Origin: Batkoa obscura
Lineage: Eukaryota > Entomophthoromycota > Entomophthoromycetes > Entomophthorales > Batkoaceae
Direction: 5' to 3'
Length of the DNA stretch: 64,000 nt
NCBI GenBank assembly: GCA_030770535.1
Contig: JASVEC010000003.1
Location: 186,001 to 250,000 of the forward strand
Positions 8,889 to 19,226 of the stretch are shown here, piece by piece. Position 1 is the first letter of the stretch. Every line of letters begins with the position of its first letter. The notes below the pieces were generated by a model. The model was not told the DNA's origin, ran no database searches, and saw nothing but the letters and a program-made list of their open reading frames with translations. The position numbers and the translations under genes were made by a program.

Positions 8889-11594
8889 TTAATAATGCCA
8901 CTGTAAATCAGAGGGGAAAGCCTCAAAGTTTGGAGTAATGGTTGGGGATTTTGGGAAGATCAAATTGGCCAGATCATTCATCGTCTCATTAGGTTCCGGA
9001 CTATCTGGTTTAGATTGATAATTCATATTTAATAAATCATCCCATTTGAGCAGAAGTGGACGGGCATTTTTATCATATTCCTCCATCTCAACCTCAATTT
9101 CGATAGAACTATTTTCAGAAGCATTTTCAAGCTCAAAGTTTGATACCACTTGCTGAACAACTTCACCATATTTTTGGACTAAAAGGTTCATTTCCTCATG
9201 ACTAGGCGCTTCAACATTTAACAAATTGACATCCAGATTATCAAGTATATACTCAATATCTTGGGTAATTTGTGTAGCACAAAACAAAAAACTGATTTGT
9301 TGATTCTTCTTAGGTTCTTGTAGAAACTGCTTCAAATGGAGGATAACTTCTTCACTACAACTGCTTAATAAATTATCTATATTTTTTATAATTAATAAGC
9401 TTCTTTTATCTTGCTTAACCATATTTCTTAACAATGATTGTAACGCTTTAAGGTCACTACCATCATCCAAACCTGGCATATTGTTTAAGGCAAAGTTAAA
9501 CACTTGGATATCATCCAATTGATATAAAATAGAAGCTAAAATATGATGAATAGCAATGGGACAATCACCTTTTAAGAGGAAAGGGCTGACTTTATAAATA
9601 GGAAGTGCATCAATTTTTTGGCCATACATGGAATTAATGCGATTTAGCAAATTGGTTACTTTAGAATCGAATATCAATGACAATGGTTCTGCTAATGGCT
9701 TAGGTTCAATATCAAATTGGTGATTCAAAGTTGCTTTTATATTATTCAATGAAATCATAAAATCTTCCCATTTGATTTCTAATTGATCCAAATCAATATT
9801 AAAATGTACATCCCTTTGTCCAATTTCTGGATAATGACGATACAACGCCGCTTGGCTTGCTCCAGTACATAAAGACACTAAATCAGCCCCGGAAAACCCT
9901 GTAGTGAGCGCAGAAAGGTCTTTTAACATAGATAAAGCGGGTGGATAAGGCCAACTAATAGTGGTATTTGTAATAATATCCAATCTTGTATTAAAGTTAG
10001 GTGGAGAAAAATATAACTCAGCTTCAAATCGACCAGAGCGACGCAGTGCTGGATCGATAGAATGAACACGATTTGTAGCACCGATAACAACTACTTTTCC
10101 CATATCAGCCAGCCCATCCATCTGAGATAGAAGAGTACCAACTAAAGAAGCTCCATGTCGATCCGTTGAGTTACGGATTGGAGTCAGTCCATCAATCTCA
10201 TCAATAAAAATGATACTTGGCTGCCATAGCAAAGCAGTCTCAAACAAATGCTTAATTTTGGATTCTGATTTTCCAACCCATTTCGATAAGATGTCACTGG
10301 CACTGAAATGAAAGAAAGCTATTGGAGACTGTATGTGACTACACTCGTTAACTAACATCCTTGCTGTAAGTGTCTTTCCGGTTCCAGGAGAGCCATAAAA
10401 TAAGATACCTTTATTTTGTTTAAGGTTAAAGGCTTTATTAAGCTCCGGATAGAGTGTAGGCAATAAAATGGACTCTTTAATGGTTTGTAATTGATTGCTA
10501 ATACCACTAATATATTGAGAACCTTGAGCAGGAAGCTTTGATTGGGCTGGCATTAATTCGGCTGGGAAGTCAAGATGGGCACGTGTTGAAATGATTTCTG
10601 GTAAATTAAGTGGAAGATAGGTAAATTTTTTGGGCAGCTCTTTAGATTCAGGCTCAAGTTCTTCACTAGCATTGGATTTCTTAATTTTTAAGGGGTCAAA
10701 TTTACTTGCTTTTAAATCCACTGTAAAGTTTTTGGTAGAATAGATACGCAACCTATTCAATGAGTTTTGGTCTCTCTTCCTTAAATTGTAAATAGATTTT
10801 ATTGAACCATCGTTTCTATTCCTTAAATTATATATGGACCTCGCCTTTGACTCAGATTTATATCCATTCCTATTCCTTGTTTGGTAGATCTTAGACATAC
10901 TACTAGAAAAGTATTTTTTAAATGAAGTTCTATTTCCTCTTGTGTAATAACCGTGGTTATTTTGCTTAACTTTAGAACGTTGACGATCCCTCTGACGATT
11001 ATTCGTTACCTGTTTTTGCCTTAAACGGACCGCATTTATTAGCACTGTTTCATTATATGTCACTTTCTTCCTATCCCTTAAACTGTATCTTTTATCATCA
11101 TGCTCATTGTCCTTTACATTGTTTGTCTCGATCGACTCTAAAGAGATATTGTGAGAATTGTTTGTTCTTGAAGGGGCTTTCTTGACACCTATTATTTGTA
11201 TATCGTCATCAACGAAATTATCCAAATTCCTATTACTTCTTAGTGACCTTGTTATACCAGATGCATTTTTAGATCTTGTTCTACTCGACGCGAAAACTCC
11301 CTTATCAGCGGGTAGGTCCTCCTCAATTTCTTCTGATAAATCCTCTTCTAGTTCAGACTGATACTCTTCAGCATAATTTTTTTGTTCCCGGTTCCGTAAG
11401 GAGTACCTTTCTCTAACCGGATTTGATCTTTTAGTAATAATCATCTTTGGTTTCTTAATCACTTTATTTCTCCTAGAATTCCTTGATGGAGACATTGGTG
11501 GGGAAACATAATGCACTTTTGTTAGTGTACAACTCCTCTTGGGCCTACTTGATTCTCGCATCCTAGAAAAAGTCAAGTTTTTGTTGATGCTCAT
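8889..11594 (-). CDS. Yta7/ATAD2-type AAA+ chromatin ATPase without bromodomain
   Basis: An intronless frame of 901 residues. The first 300 are basic and low in complexity, with repeated Y-x-L-R-x-R motifs (YSLRNR, YSLRDR, YNLRNR, YNLRKR). AAA1 spans about 360-610, with Walker A GSPGTGKT at 401-408, Walker B IIFIDEID at 461-468, sensor GATNR at 505-509 and arginine-finger region RRSGRF at 518-523. The segment LSKWVGKSESKIKHLF is typical of the ATAD2/Yta7/Abo1 group. A second, degenerate AAA fold follows (LLIIKNIDNLL around 750) without Walker A. Relatives are nuclear hexameric ATPases that act on histones H3-H4, and they usually carry a bromodomain after AAA2. Here the protein ends at QWHY* with no such domain, and it is shorter than the family's usual size of more than 1,000 residues. 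Active AAA1 is clear; reading it as Yta7-like rather than another AAA subgroup is fairly sure. Confidence 0.85.
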   Translation of the reverse strand: MSINKNLTFSRMRESSRPKRSCTLTKVHYVSPPMSPSRNSRRNKVIKKPKMIITKRSNPVRERYSLRNREQKNYAEEYQSELEEDLSEEIEEDLPADKGVFASSRTRSKNASGITRSLRSNRNLDNFVDDDIQIIGVKKAPSRTNNSHNISLESIETNNVKDNEHDDKRYSLRDRKKVTYNETVLINAVRLRQKQVTNNRQRDRQRSKVKQNNHGYYTRGNRTSFKKYFSSSMSKIYQTRNRNGYKSESKARSIYNLRNRNDGSIKSIYNLRKRDQNSLNRLRIYSTKNFTVDLKASKFDPLKIKKSNASEELEPESKELPKKFTYLPLNLPEIISTRAHLDFPAELMPAQSKLPAQGSQYISGISNQLQTIKESILLPTLYPELNKAFNLKQNKGILFYGSPGTGKTLTARMLVNECSHIQSPIAFFHFSASDILSKWVGKSESKIKHLFETALLWQPSIIFIDEIDGLTPIRNSTDRHGASLVGTLLSQMDGLADMGKVVVIGATNRVHSIDPALRRSGRFEAELYFSPPNFNTRLDIITNTTISWPYPPALSMLKDLSALTTGFSGADLVSLCTGASQAALYRHYPEIGQRDVHFNIDLDQLEIKWEDFMISLNNIKATLNHQFDIEPKPLAEPLSLIFDSKVTNLLNRINSMYGQKIDALPIYKVSPFLLKGDCPIAIHHILASILYQLDDIQVFNFALNNMPGLDDGSDLKALQSLLRNMVKQDKRSLLIIKNIDNLLSSCSEEVILHLKQFLQEPKKNQQISFLFCATQITQDIEYILDNLDVNLLNVEAPSHEEMNLLVQKYGEVVQQVVSNFELENASENSSIEIEVEMEEYDKNARPLLLKWDDLLNMNYQSKPDSPEPNETMNDLANLIFPKSPTITPNFEAFPSDLQWHY

Positions 11595-12026
11595 GTTAAA
11601 AATTTAAAAAACAAACTGGAATGCACTTTTTAAAATTTACTTGTTTGGTTTGATTGGATTAACTGTTTCGCTAATAAATTATCTTTGAATTTTGAATTTT
11701 TGAATAAAAATTGCAGCTTAATTTAAAGGCTATTTCTACCAATCAAGTGAGTTAATATTTTCATGGTTTAAAAGGGGATTTTGCTTAATATTTGTAATGC
11801 TAAGTTAACTCATCATTATTCGTGTTATATCGTTACTTGAAATATAAATAATATAGCATATATACTTAGATTTAAAAAATAATAACATAGAGCTATTCAA
11901 ATTTAAATTATCATATCTAAAAAAAGAGCATTAAGTTTTAAATATAATAAAACTTACATAAAAAAAGGATAAAAACAATAAATTGAAAAAACGGTGCACA
12001 AAAAACATCACAACTAAGATAGAAAA
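11595..12026. other. Divergent intergenic region
   Basis: About 430 AT-rich bases between the 5' ends of the Yta7-like gene and the second 2H phosphoesterase gene. It likely contains both promoters. No clear motif stands out. Confidence 0.4.
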
Positions 12027-13313
12027 ATGTCAATTTTTAAACAAAATCAACTCTTTTTAAAAGCAAATATTAAAAAGACAATTAAAGTTAGTTATACTAC
12101 AACAAAGTATAACTTGAACAAAATGTTAGATGAAAATGAAATGTTTGGCAATGAAAATTTTAAAATCATTAAAGTAAAAGGAATATGGATGAAAGTTAGG
12201 AAGGATTCACCATTAAGTAAGTTTGATATTTTTAGTGATTTGTTGGAGGTATAATATTGTTATTAGAAGAGGACTCCCCAGATAGTAACATAACAGTGAA
12301 CAAAAAGGACCTTGAAGAAGTAAGGAAAATTAGATGTTATTTTATTATACTTAAATTTTATTAGCACAAAGTCAATTTACTAGAACGTATGGTGAATTCA
12401 GATGAAAATTTTAACGTAGTTACTACAGAAGAAACAAAGAGGGTAATTCATTATAAATAAAAAGTAAAAGAACGAAAGCTGAAACTCGGTTATAGCAACA
12501 AACAAAAAGAAAACCTTCAGGTACCCACTTTTTAAGTTTGCCAATAATGGAAAATGAAGTAGTAGATTCAGTTCAGCAATTACAAAGAAAAATATTAGGT
12601 TTAGGAAGAGAAGATATACATTATCATTTTTTAGTGAAACCACCAAGTATCCATCTAACGCTTGGATTATTGTGTTTACAGTCTAAAAGCGATGAGATGA
12701 AAGCATTAAATATTTTAAATGGATTAAGAACTAAGTTAAAGGAAATAATGGCAAGAACAGCATTAAGCTTACTGTTAGAGGGTTTAGATACATTCCCAGA
12801 AAGTAAAAAGGGGGGTCAGTTTAAGCTTTGTATTTTGTTAGTTTTGTATTAATGATTAAGTTTAGAACTTTCGAAAGTAATTTATGCCTCGATTGATAAC
12901 TCATATCAGCAAAATAAAGAAAAATTAAACATAATGATAGGTAATTAGAATAGATATGGTTATTAAGTTAAATTCCCTCAAACTATTATAGAGGTCATAT
13001 TAGAGCGCTTTCGAGCATCTGGTTTATTAATTGAAGATAATCGACCATTGACGGTAATATAATTGACTATTCAATAATTATATTAACGCAAAAATTTTAG
13101 CTTCATGCCACGATTTTGAAATTTCGATCAGTGAGAGGACTTGAAACGAATACGATTCAACTTCGAGGTTTTAATGCTAGAGAGATAATAGAAAAATTTG
13201 GTACCTTTTCATTAGGCACCTTTAAAATTACCCACCTTCAAATATGTCAGTTGGGATCTTTCCAGCCTGATGGAAAGTATACTAGTTTGGGTGGGATTCG
13301 TATTTTTCCTTAG
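12027..13313 (+). CDS. AKAP7/ASCC1-type 2H phosphoesterase-domain protein
   Basis: Seven exons with matching phases: 12027-12216, 12270-12319, 12365-12442, 12496-12814, 12866-12940, 12992-13053 and 13101-13313, encoding 328 residues. The domain opens with GTHFLSLPI, as in AKAP7 proteins. The first catalytic motif is IHLTLGLL and the second is LHATILKF, a complete H-x-T pair as in active 2H phosphoesterases. GELSKVIYASI and the closing FKITHLQICQLGSF..DGKYTSLGGIRIF match the same family. No KH domain is visible in the basic N-terminal 110 residues. 2H enzymes act on 2',5'- or cyclic phosphodiesters in RNA or nucleotides; the substrate here is unknown. It shares its domain with the ASCC1-like gene 5 kb away, suggesting an old duplication. 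The exon 2 acceptor is the least certain junction. Confidence 0.75.
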
Positions 13314-13933
13314 TAAATGTAAATACGGGTGATGACGAGTTGAATTAGGTGATCTTTTTTTGTTAGTAAAACTTGATTTTTTGATTTATTCTGTTATATT
13401 TGAGTGCATGTAAATGTGATTTAAATTGTAATTATGAGTGATGATTTAAAATATACACATGCATTAAAATTTAAAATAGTCACTTAGCTCAAATTTAAAT
13501 ATGCATTATCGACAATATAAAGCTACTTATTATAAACTATATTAAATTATAATAATGATTAAAGTTGCCAATCAAACATTTTTTAAAGATGAAATAAATA
13601 CAAACTCTAAAGAAAATGTAAGAAATCAAAGTGTAATAATTTATTATAATAAAAATTATCACATTTAGTTGTAGTTTATGTTTAGTTTTATTTTTTCATA
13701 CTGACTAAGATAAAATAAAAGTGTTAATTACTCCCAGTTCAACTTGAAAATGGAATAAATAACAATCAAAGGTTAATTCACATTAAAAAGTATATTCATG
13801 TCTAAATAGTTAGCATTAAAGCACAAATAAACCCTAAACCAGACTATTAAAATAATATTATTTTATATCATAGAATTAAATTTTAAATAATACGCCAAAG
13901 CATAAAATTAAACACAATCAAACATAGCAACTT
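13314..13933. other. Spacer between convergent genes
   Basis: About 620 AT-rich bases between the 3' ends of the 2H protein and the SR protein. No coding frame or repeat recognised. Confidence 0.45.
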
Positions 13934-14707
13934 TTAATTACTATTCACTAAATCATAAGACCCTTTAGTTTCGCTATTTGTCTTTTCGCCGACCCCTGAG
14001 TTATCCGCAGTAAACCCATTATCCTTATTTTCACCTCTATACCTATCTTCTCTTTCAATTCTTTCCGGTGATACACTAGCAGTGTTTCTTTTCATACTCC
14101 TACCTCTTTCTGAAGACCTTGAATGATACCTTGGTGACCTTGATTTACGTGGTGAATATGGTGAACGTGAGCGTAGTCGTTGATTTGAATAAGGTGACCT
14201 TGATCGATATCGATGTGATGAATAAGGTGATCTTGATCGATAACGTCGTGATGGTAAAGGGGATCTTGATCGATACCGACGACCTGAATAAGGGGATCTT
14301 GAAATTGGCCCCGTATATCTTGGTCTAGGTGATCTTGAACGTGGACCTGGACCTGGACCTGGACCTGGACCTGTATACTTTGGCCTTGGAGATCTTGAGC
14401 GTCTTCTAGGGCTCATCCTACGATGCCTTGGGCCATTTTCAAGCCTATCAAGATCTAACTTTGTCCTTGCCCATTCAATATAGATCTTTGAGCCATTAAG
14501 GTTAAAGCTAGCTTGATTTTGCATTGCTGCTTCAGCATCCTTTGGATTGGCATATTCTACAAAAGCAAATGGAAACGCATGCTTTGTACGCGCCATTGGT
14601 ATATCGCATCGAATAATTGGTCCATATTTTTCAAATTCAACAGCTAACTCTTTTGCTCGAATCGTTGGACTAAAGCCCCTTACATAGATGGTGGTCATGC
14701 CGCTCAT
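13934..14707 (-). CDS. SR-type splicing factor (RRM plus RS domain)
   Basis: An intronless frame of 257 residues. Residues 5-85 form one RRM, with RNP2 TIYVRGF and RNP1-like FPFAFVEY. This is followed by an arginine/serine-rich region made of repeated RYRSRSPYS-type units up to about residue 200, then an acidic and polar tail. A Gly-Pro run (PGPGPGPGPRSR) splits the RS region. SR proteins bind exonic enhancers and recruit the spliceosome in the nucleus, and RS phosphorylation controls their location. Which SR family member it is cannot be fixed; it resembles fungal Srp1/Srp2-like proteins with a single N-terminal RRM. The repeats at DNA level are simple codon repeats. The abundance of short introns in this genome fits a need for SR factors. 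Confidence 0.82.
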   Translation of the reverse strand: MSGMTTIYVRGFSPTIRAKELAVEFEKYGPIIRCDIPMARTKHAFPFAFVEYANPKDAEAAMQNQASFNLNGSKIYIEWARTKLDLDRLENGPRHRRMSPRRRSRSPRPKYTGPGPGPGPGPRSRSPRPRYTGPISRSPYSGRRYRSRSPLPSRRYRSRSPYSSHRYRSRSPYSNQRLRSRSPYSPRKSRSPRYHSRSSERGRSMKRNTASVSPERIEREDRYRGENKDNGFTADNSGVGEKTNSETKGSYDLVNSN

Positions 14708-15304
14708 GATTTTGCACTAATAGTATATATGTAAGAGGATGATTGATCTTGAGTAAGTTAGGGATTATGATTATTCATAGTTATATGGAAGTATAAAGTA
14801 ATTGTTAAAAAATTATTACCAAAAACTAATGATTTTTTAAAGGTTATAAAAAAATAAGTAGATTTTGAGTTTCTAGCATTTATTTTATTTTGATAACAAT
14901 TCATTTCATTGGCTTATGGTTTATTTTTTGGATTCTAAAGAACCCTTCTTAGTTGTTGAAATTACTTCTATTTAATATTACAGGTTCGAATGAAGGAATG
15001 AGTTCCAAATAGCATTAATTTAACCCAATAATAGTAAAATATCAGTACTGATATTAGGTTAAAGGAAACTATCTAAAAGAATTATTCATACTTAATTAAG
15101 CTTGGATATTACTACCACTATTTTTAATTCACTAATTAAAATCCAATATTTTACAAAATCCAATCAAATTACAACAAGTTTAACGTCATTAGAGAAAAAG
15201 TTTTTTGTTTTACAAAAATTATCTAGGGTAATTTTAAGTTTTGTATTCAATTCATTTAAGCATACATTCAATAAAATAGTATCGATATTAACAAATTAAC
15301 AAAG
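14708..15304. other. Divergent intergenic region
   Basis: About 600 AT-rich bases between the SR-protein start and the THOC1 start. It contains an open stretch of about 65 codons just upstream of THOC1 (15102-15299) with no recognisable motif, which I do not call a gene. Confidence 0.4.
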
Positions 15305-17225
15305 ATGACAGATACTATTTCATTTGACAATATGTATAAAGTATATATTGAGGCACTTGATAATATTTCAATTAATTTATTTGATTTTTATAAAAAAAAT
15401 GGTTCAAAATATAACTTAGAGTTTATTAAATCAACATATCAAACTCATTTACTACCTAAAATCGACGAGTTAATGGAAGCAGCTAAATCTATTCAGGATA
15501 AGATCAATAAAGAAAATAAAGATAAAGAAAATTATAAAGAGAATAAGGATTATACTGAACTTGTCAAATCAACCCTTGAGATAAGTTTTAGATTTTTTTA
15601 TTGGAATATTAAAGTAAGATTATCACTCTATTTGAAGGTACAATATTAACTGCTTCTAGAACATAATAATCAATGAAAAGATGAGCCTTGAACCTTTGTA
15701 TCTTTACTTAGATTTAGTCCATTATTGTGCTGATCAAGGTAGCGTAATCCAAGTTTCTAAAACTAATAACTAATTTTGAGTAGAATTCTGTGACTTGTCA
15801 TTTCCATTAATTTTGATTGAAGAAATCTGTGCTACCCTTACTTCTAATGATTTAGTTTATATTATTACTTATCTTTCTGAGCGCATTGGTTTGATTACCG
15901 ATAAAATGATACCTAATGTAGGAAAAAGTTTGGTATTTTTAAGAATATGTAATGATTTACAACGTAGAGCAGTTAATATTAAAGAAGGAACATATCGTGG
16001 CGAACTTCGAGTTTTATTAACCAAATCACTCCCATTAAATGATCGATCTGGAGTAAATACTCGTGGTGACTTTAATCTTGATACTATTCCAAGATATGAT
16101 AAAGAAAAAGATGCCAATTATAATGTTTCTGATGAAGATAAAAAACAACATAAACGTTTCTGGAAATTAATTAATTGTCTTTGCAATCCAATACAATTAT
16201 TTGATATCAATACATTTAGAGAATTTCAATCTTCCATTGATTGGGTATTTGATCGCTTTAAAACTTCGTCTACAGAAAGACGTGAAGCATTAAAAAAATT
16301 TCGAACAAACCAAAGTAGATTGCCTTCCTCTATTCGTGAAGCAAATGCTAAAAAAATAGTTCAACGGCCCAGTTTAGAAAATATAGCAACCAATTCTTTA
16401 GTTCATTTTTTAACAGATTTAAAAGTGTTCCCTCATCAATTAAATGACCCTGATTTTCAACGAACTGTATTAGTACAAATTTGTATTGTATTACAATTTC
16501 TTTCTTCTATTGATCAAACTTCTTCTACTACTTTTCCTGTGGCTGCTAGACCACCAGCCAATTTTAATTGGAATAGAGATCAATCAGAATGGCTTATAAG
16601 ATGTAAAGAAAGAGCATTTGATGCTTGTAGAGATTCTCCATTTGGTGGTGAACGTTTTCCACGATTTATTCGAGATATACTTAAATTCGAACCTGCGTTT
16701 TCAACTTGGAAAAATTTAGGGTGTTCAGCTTATCCACAACCCAATGGACAAAGATTAGATGCTAAACAAGTTAGAGAAATTATTGAAAAAGAGAAAAAAG
16801 ATAAACAAAAACATCAAATTAATGGAGCTAAAAATAAAGAAAAAATGTTAACTAAAGTTAAATTACCACCTTATACTATGGGTAGTCAAAAATTATCCGA
16901 ATTATGGAAATTGGGGGAAATGAATCGAAATTATTTACAAAGTAATAATCCAAATGTAAAGAAAAGAAGTTATCCTGATTTGGATCAATTTTTAGATGAA
17001 AAATCAAAAGAAGCTAAAAAGTATGATGAAAATGATGAATATCGTCGTACCCTTTCTTGGATGGGTATGAGACTTGCTTTTCAAACGGATGTTACTTTAC
17101 TTTCAAGTTTGGAAAAGACAGATATTATTGCGCTAAAAGATGTCATTGAGGATAAAAAGAAGAATACTAGTCAAATAAATATGAAGAATAAGAATGATGA
17201 AGGAGAGGAAAAGAAAACAAATTAA
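15305..17225 (+). CDS. THOC1: THO complex subunit 1 (THOC1/Hpr1)
   Basis: Three exons, 15305-15613, 15660-15738 and 15784-17225, give 609 residues with phases intact. The family core is clear: LSFPLILIEEICATLT, then LVFLRICNDLQRR, then GELRVLLTKSLPLNDRSGVN, FNLDTIPRY and HKRFWKLINCLCNP, all hallmarks of the THOC1 (efThoc1) domain. A later conserved part is DRSEWLIRCKERAF-like, here as DQSEWLIRCKERAF. The C-terminal 90 residues are Lys/Asp/Asn-rich. THO couples transcription elongation by RNA polymerase II to mRNA packaging and export with TREX. Human THOC1 is 657 residues, so the length fits. Starting at 15305 adds an N-terminal region whose short exon EPLYLYLDLVHYCAD also suits the family. 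Confidence 0.88.
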
Positions 17226-17666
17226 ACTTTTATTGTCACCCTTGAATGGCTTAACCTTCTTACCATTCTATTTTACTTTGATCTTAATCCTTTGTTATAA
17301 TCTACATATCAACAATAAAACTTTTATTTATTTCTATTACAATTAACAGTTTTTAGTATTATTGTATTGATATATATGCATTGAGTAAATTTACAAAATA
17401 GTTGATATATCTTTGTAAAAAATAAATTTAATCAATTAACAGGCTCTTTTTGTAAAATTCGACTCAAAAAAATCAATATTAAAATTATTAAAAGCATATC
17501 AAATACAATAACAATTCTAAAATAACGTTTGGGGGTTAATCTGATTGTACTTTGTTTAAAATAATATAAATGAAAATTGAGAGGTTTATTCAATGTGAAA
17601 TAATCAATTCAAAAGTAAAGATAAGAATAAATTTATATTTTAAAACAGTCTTATTGTATTAAACAA
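17226..17666. other. AT-rich spacer
   Basis: About 440 bases between THOC1 and MITE copy 3 with no recognised feature. Confidence 0.45.
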
Positions 17667-17767
17667 ATGGGGATATATTTTTTTGTTTAACAATTTTACT
17701 AACAATTTTTCGATTCAAATAGTACTTTAAATGGAAAAAGTGATGAAATCGAAAAAACATCCCCATA
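17667..17767 (-). mobile_element. MITE copy 3
   Basis: Begins ATGGGGATATATTTTTTTG and ends ACATCCCCATAT, minus orientation. The core AGCGCT has drifted to AGTACT. It lies about 500 bp from copy 4, which has the opposite orientation. Confidence 0.82.
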
Positions 17768-17970
17768 TATTATATTAAAAGTATATCTTTTTTATAATTG
17801 TTTGGATTAGTTGTTAAGATTAGTGTTAAATTCGAATTTAATGATTCGATCTTAAACAAGTTACATCACCCCTCTATTTAAACTTATTAGCTAAGAAATA
17901 CTACCAATTAAGTTAAAACTATAAAATAACATTGAAATATTAATTTGATTCTTTTTTAACGTGTTTAAAC

Positions 17971-18543
17971 TAATGTCTACCTTTGATGCTGTCGATTGAT
18001 TACGTGAAATATTTGACTTAAAGCTATTTGAATGTTCAAATAACGAAAGTATGAATATTACTATAAAAAGGGAGCATGATCCTATTATTTATCTTTATAA
18101 AATGAGTGAGTTAAAGTCCAATTCTCAACCAGAAGCCAAAGAATATATAAATGAGATTTATCAATAAGTAAGGCGATTTTAATATAGGGTTTTAATCAAA
18201 CATTTAATATTTTAGATAATATATAATCTTTATATATTGGATTTAATTTTTAGTATCCTCGCATTGTATGGCAGAAAAATTATTATATGGAGGTGTTTTT
18301 TTTGGCTTCATTACTTTTTCTATCTTTTAAGCGCTATTTGAGTGGAAAGATTGTTAGTAAAATTCTTAAACACAAAAATACATCCCCATATATCCAATAA
18401 TACTTAAAACTTTTGGTAAACAAAAAGTATTAAAGATGCTTGAAGAATATCGAAAGCTATGTAATGACATACATGTTTTGTGTTTAAAATATAAGGAAAA
18501 TAGTTCATATAGTGAGCTTAAAGAAGCATTGAAGTATATTATG
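17971..18543 (+). pseudogene. Probable gene relic split by a MITE
   Basis: Coding-like stretches occur on both sides of MITE copy 4. One reads LKLFECSNNESMNITIKRE and on to DPIIYLYKMSELKSNSQ; after an intron-like gap comes YPRIVWQKNYY. After the MITE the frame resumes as IPIILKTFGKQKVLKMLEEY and then SSYSELKEALKYIM before a stop. An in-frame stop near the start (after STFDAVD) and the MITE itself suggest a decayed gene. I do not recognise the family. Weakly similar DNA lies near 25210-25350, so it may belong to a small family of relics. Confidence 0.35.
18286..18390 (+). mobile_element. MITE copy 4, inside a gene relic
   Basis: Well-preserved copy running TATGGAGGTGTTTTTTTTGG to ACATCCCCATA, plus orientation. 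TA flanks both ends, consistent with a TA target duplication. It separates two coding-like segments of the relic at 17971-18543. Confidence 0.87.
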
Positions 18544-19226
18544 TAAGTAAGTCTATACTATTATTAGAAGGCTAAAGTTCAATTTAGAATTTCCAAAACG
18601 ATGTAAAAGAAGAAGAAAGTTTTTGAATGTCAAAATGCTTAAAAGGGTTAAGCTAAGAAAAGCATTAATCATTATTAAAAGTATATTTAGGAACTAAAGA
18701 AACTAATATTAAAAAGTGATTTTAATATAAAATATAATTTGTAGTTTTAAAGTTTTAATAAATCAATCCTTTAGTCTCAGATAGTTCGATTCTAGATTGG
18801 TGGATTTTATTATATGTATTATTCAATATAGTTTCATAAACACCTATGCCTTAAAACTTCTAGTTTTACATCTATGTTCTAACATTAAAATGTTAATTAA
18901 TATACTTTAAACTATTATTATATTATTATATTATTATATTATTATATTGTATAATTAAATTTCTGATTTTAATTGTAATGGCGATATGTAAGAATGTTTT
19001 TTTTACTAATTGTCCTTTTTCACTACTTTTTTAAAATTTTGAATATTAGCTAACTAATAAAAACAATTTAAACTTAAAATAAAAGGGAGTTATAAAGGAT
19101 TTTAAAATCACAGTGAAGTTTAATTATTTTTTTAAAATAATAAAAAGGACAATTGATAAAACACTTTTATATATAAAATCCATAATAAAACAAATCTTAC
19201 TTTTTATTTTTAACTAAAACAACATT
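18544..19226. other. AT-rich spacer with (TTATA/ATT)n microsatellite
   Basis: About 680 bases, including a tandem ATTATATT-type repeat at about 18910-18953. No gene is recognised, although this is the 3' flank of ALG1. Confidence 0.45.

Noticed and set aside
14330-14372. Gly-Pro run in the SR protein as a separate repeat element
   Set aside because: It is a short in-frame ggacct codon repeat inside the RS domain and needs no other explanation.
15102-15299. 65-codon open stretch just upstream of THOC1
   Set aside because: AT-rich composition, starts without a proper ATG, and ends just before the THOC1 start; more likely leader or promoter DNA.
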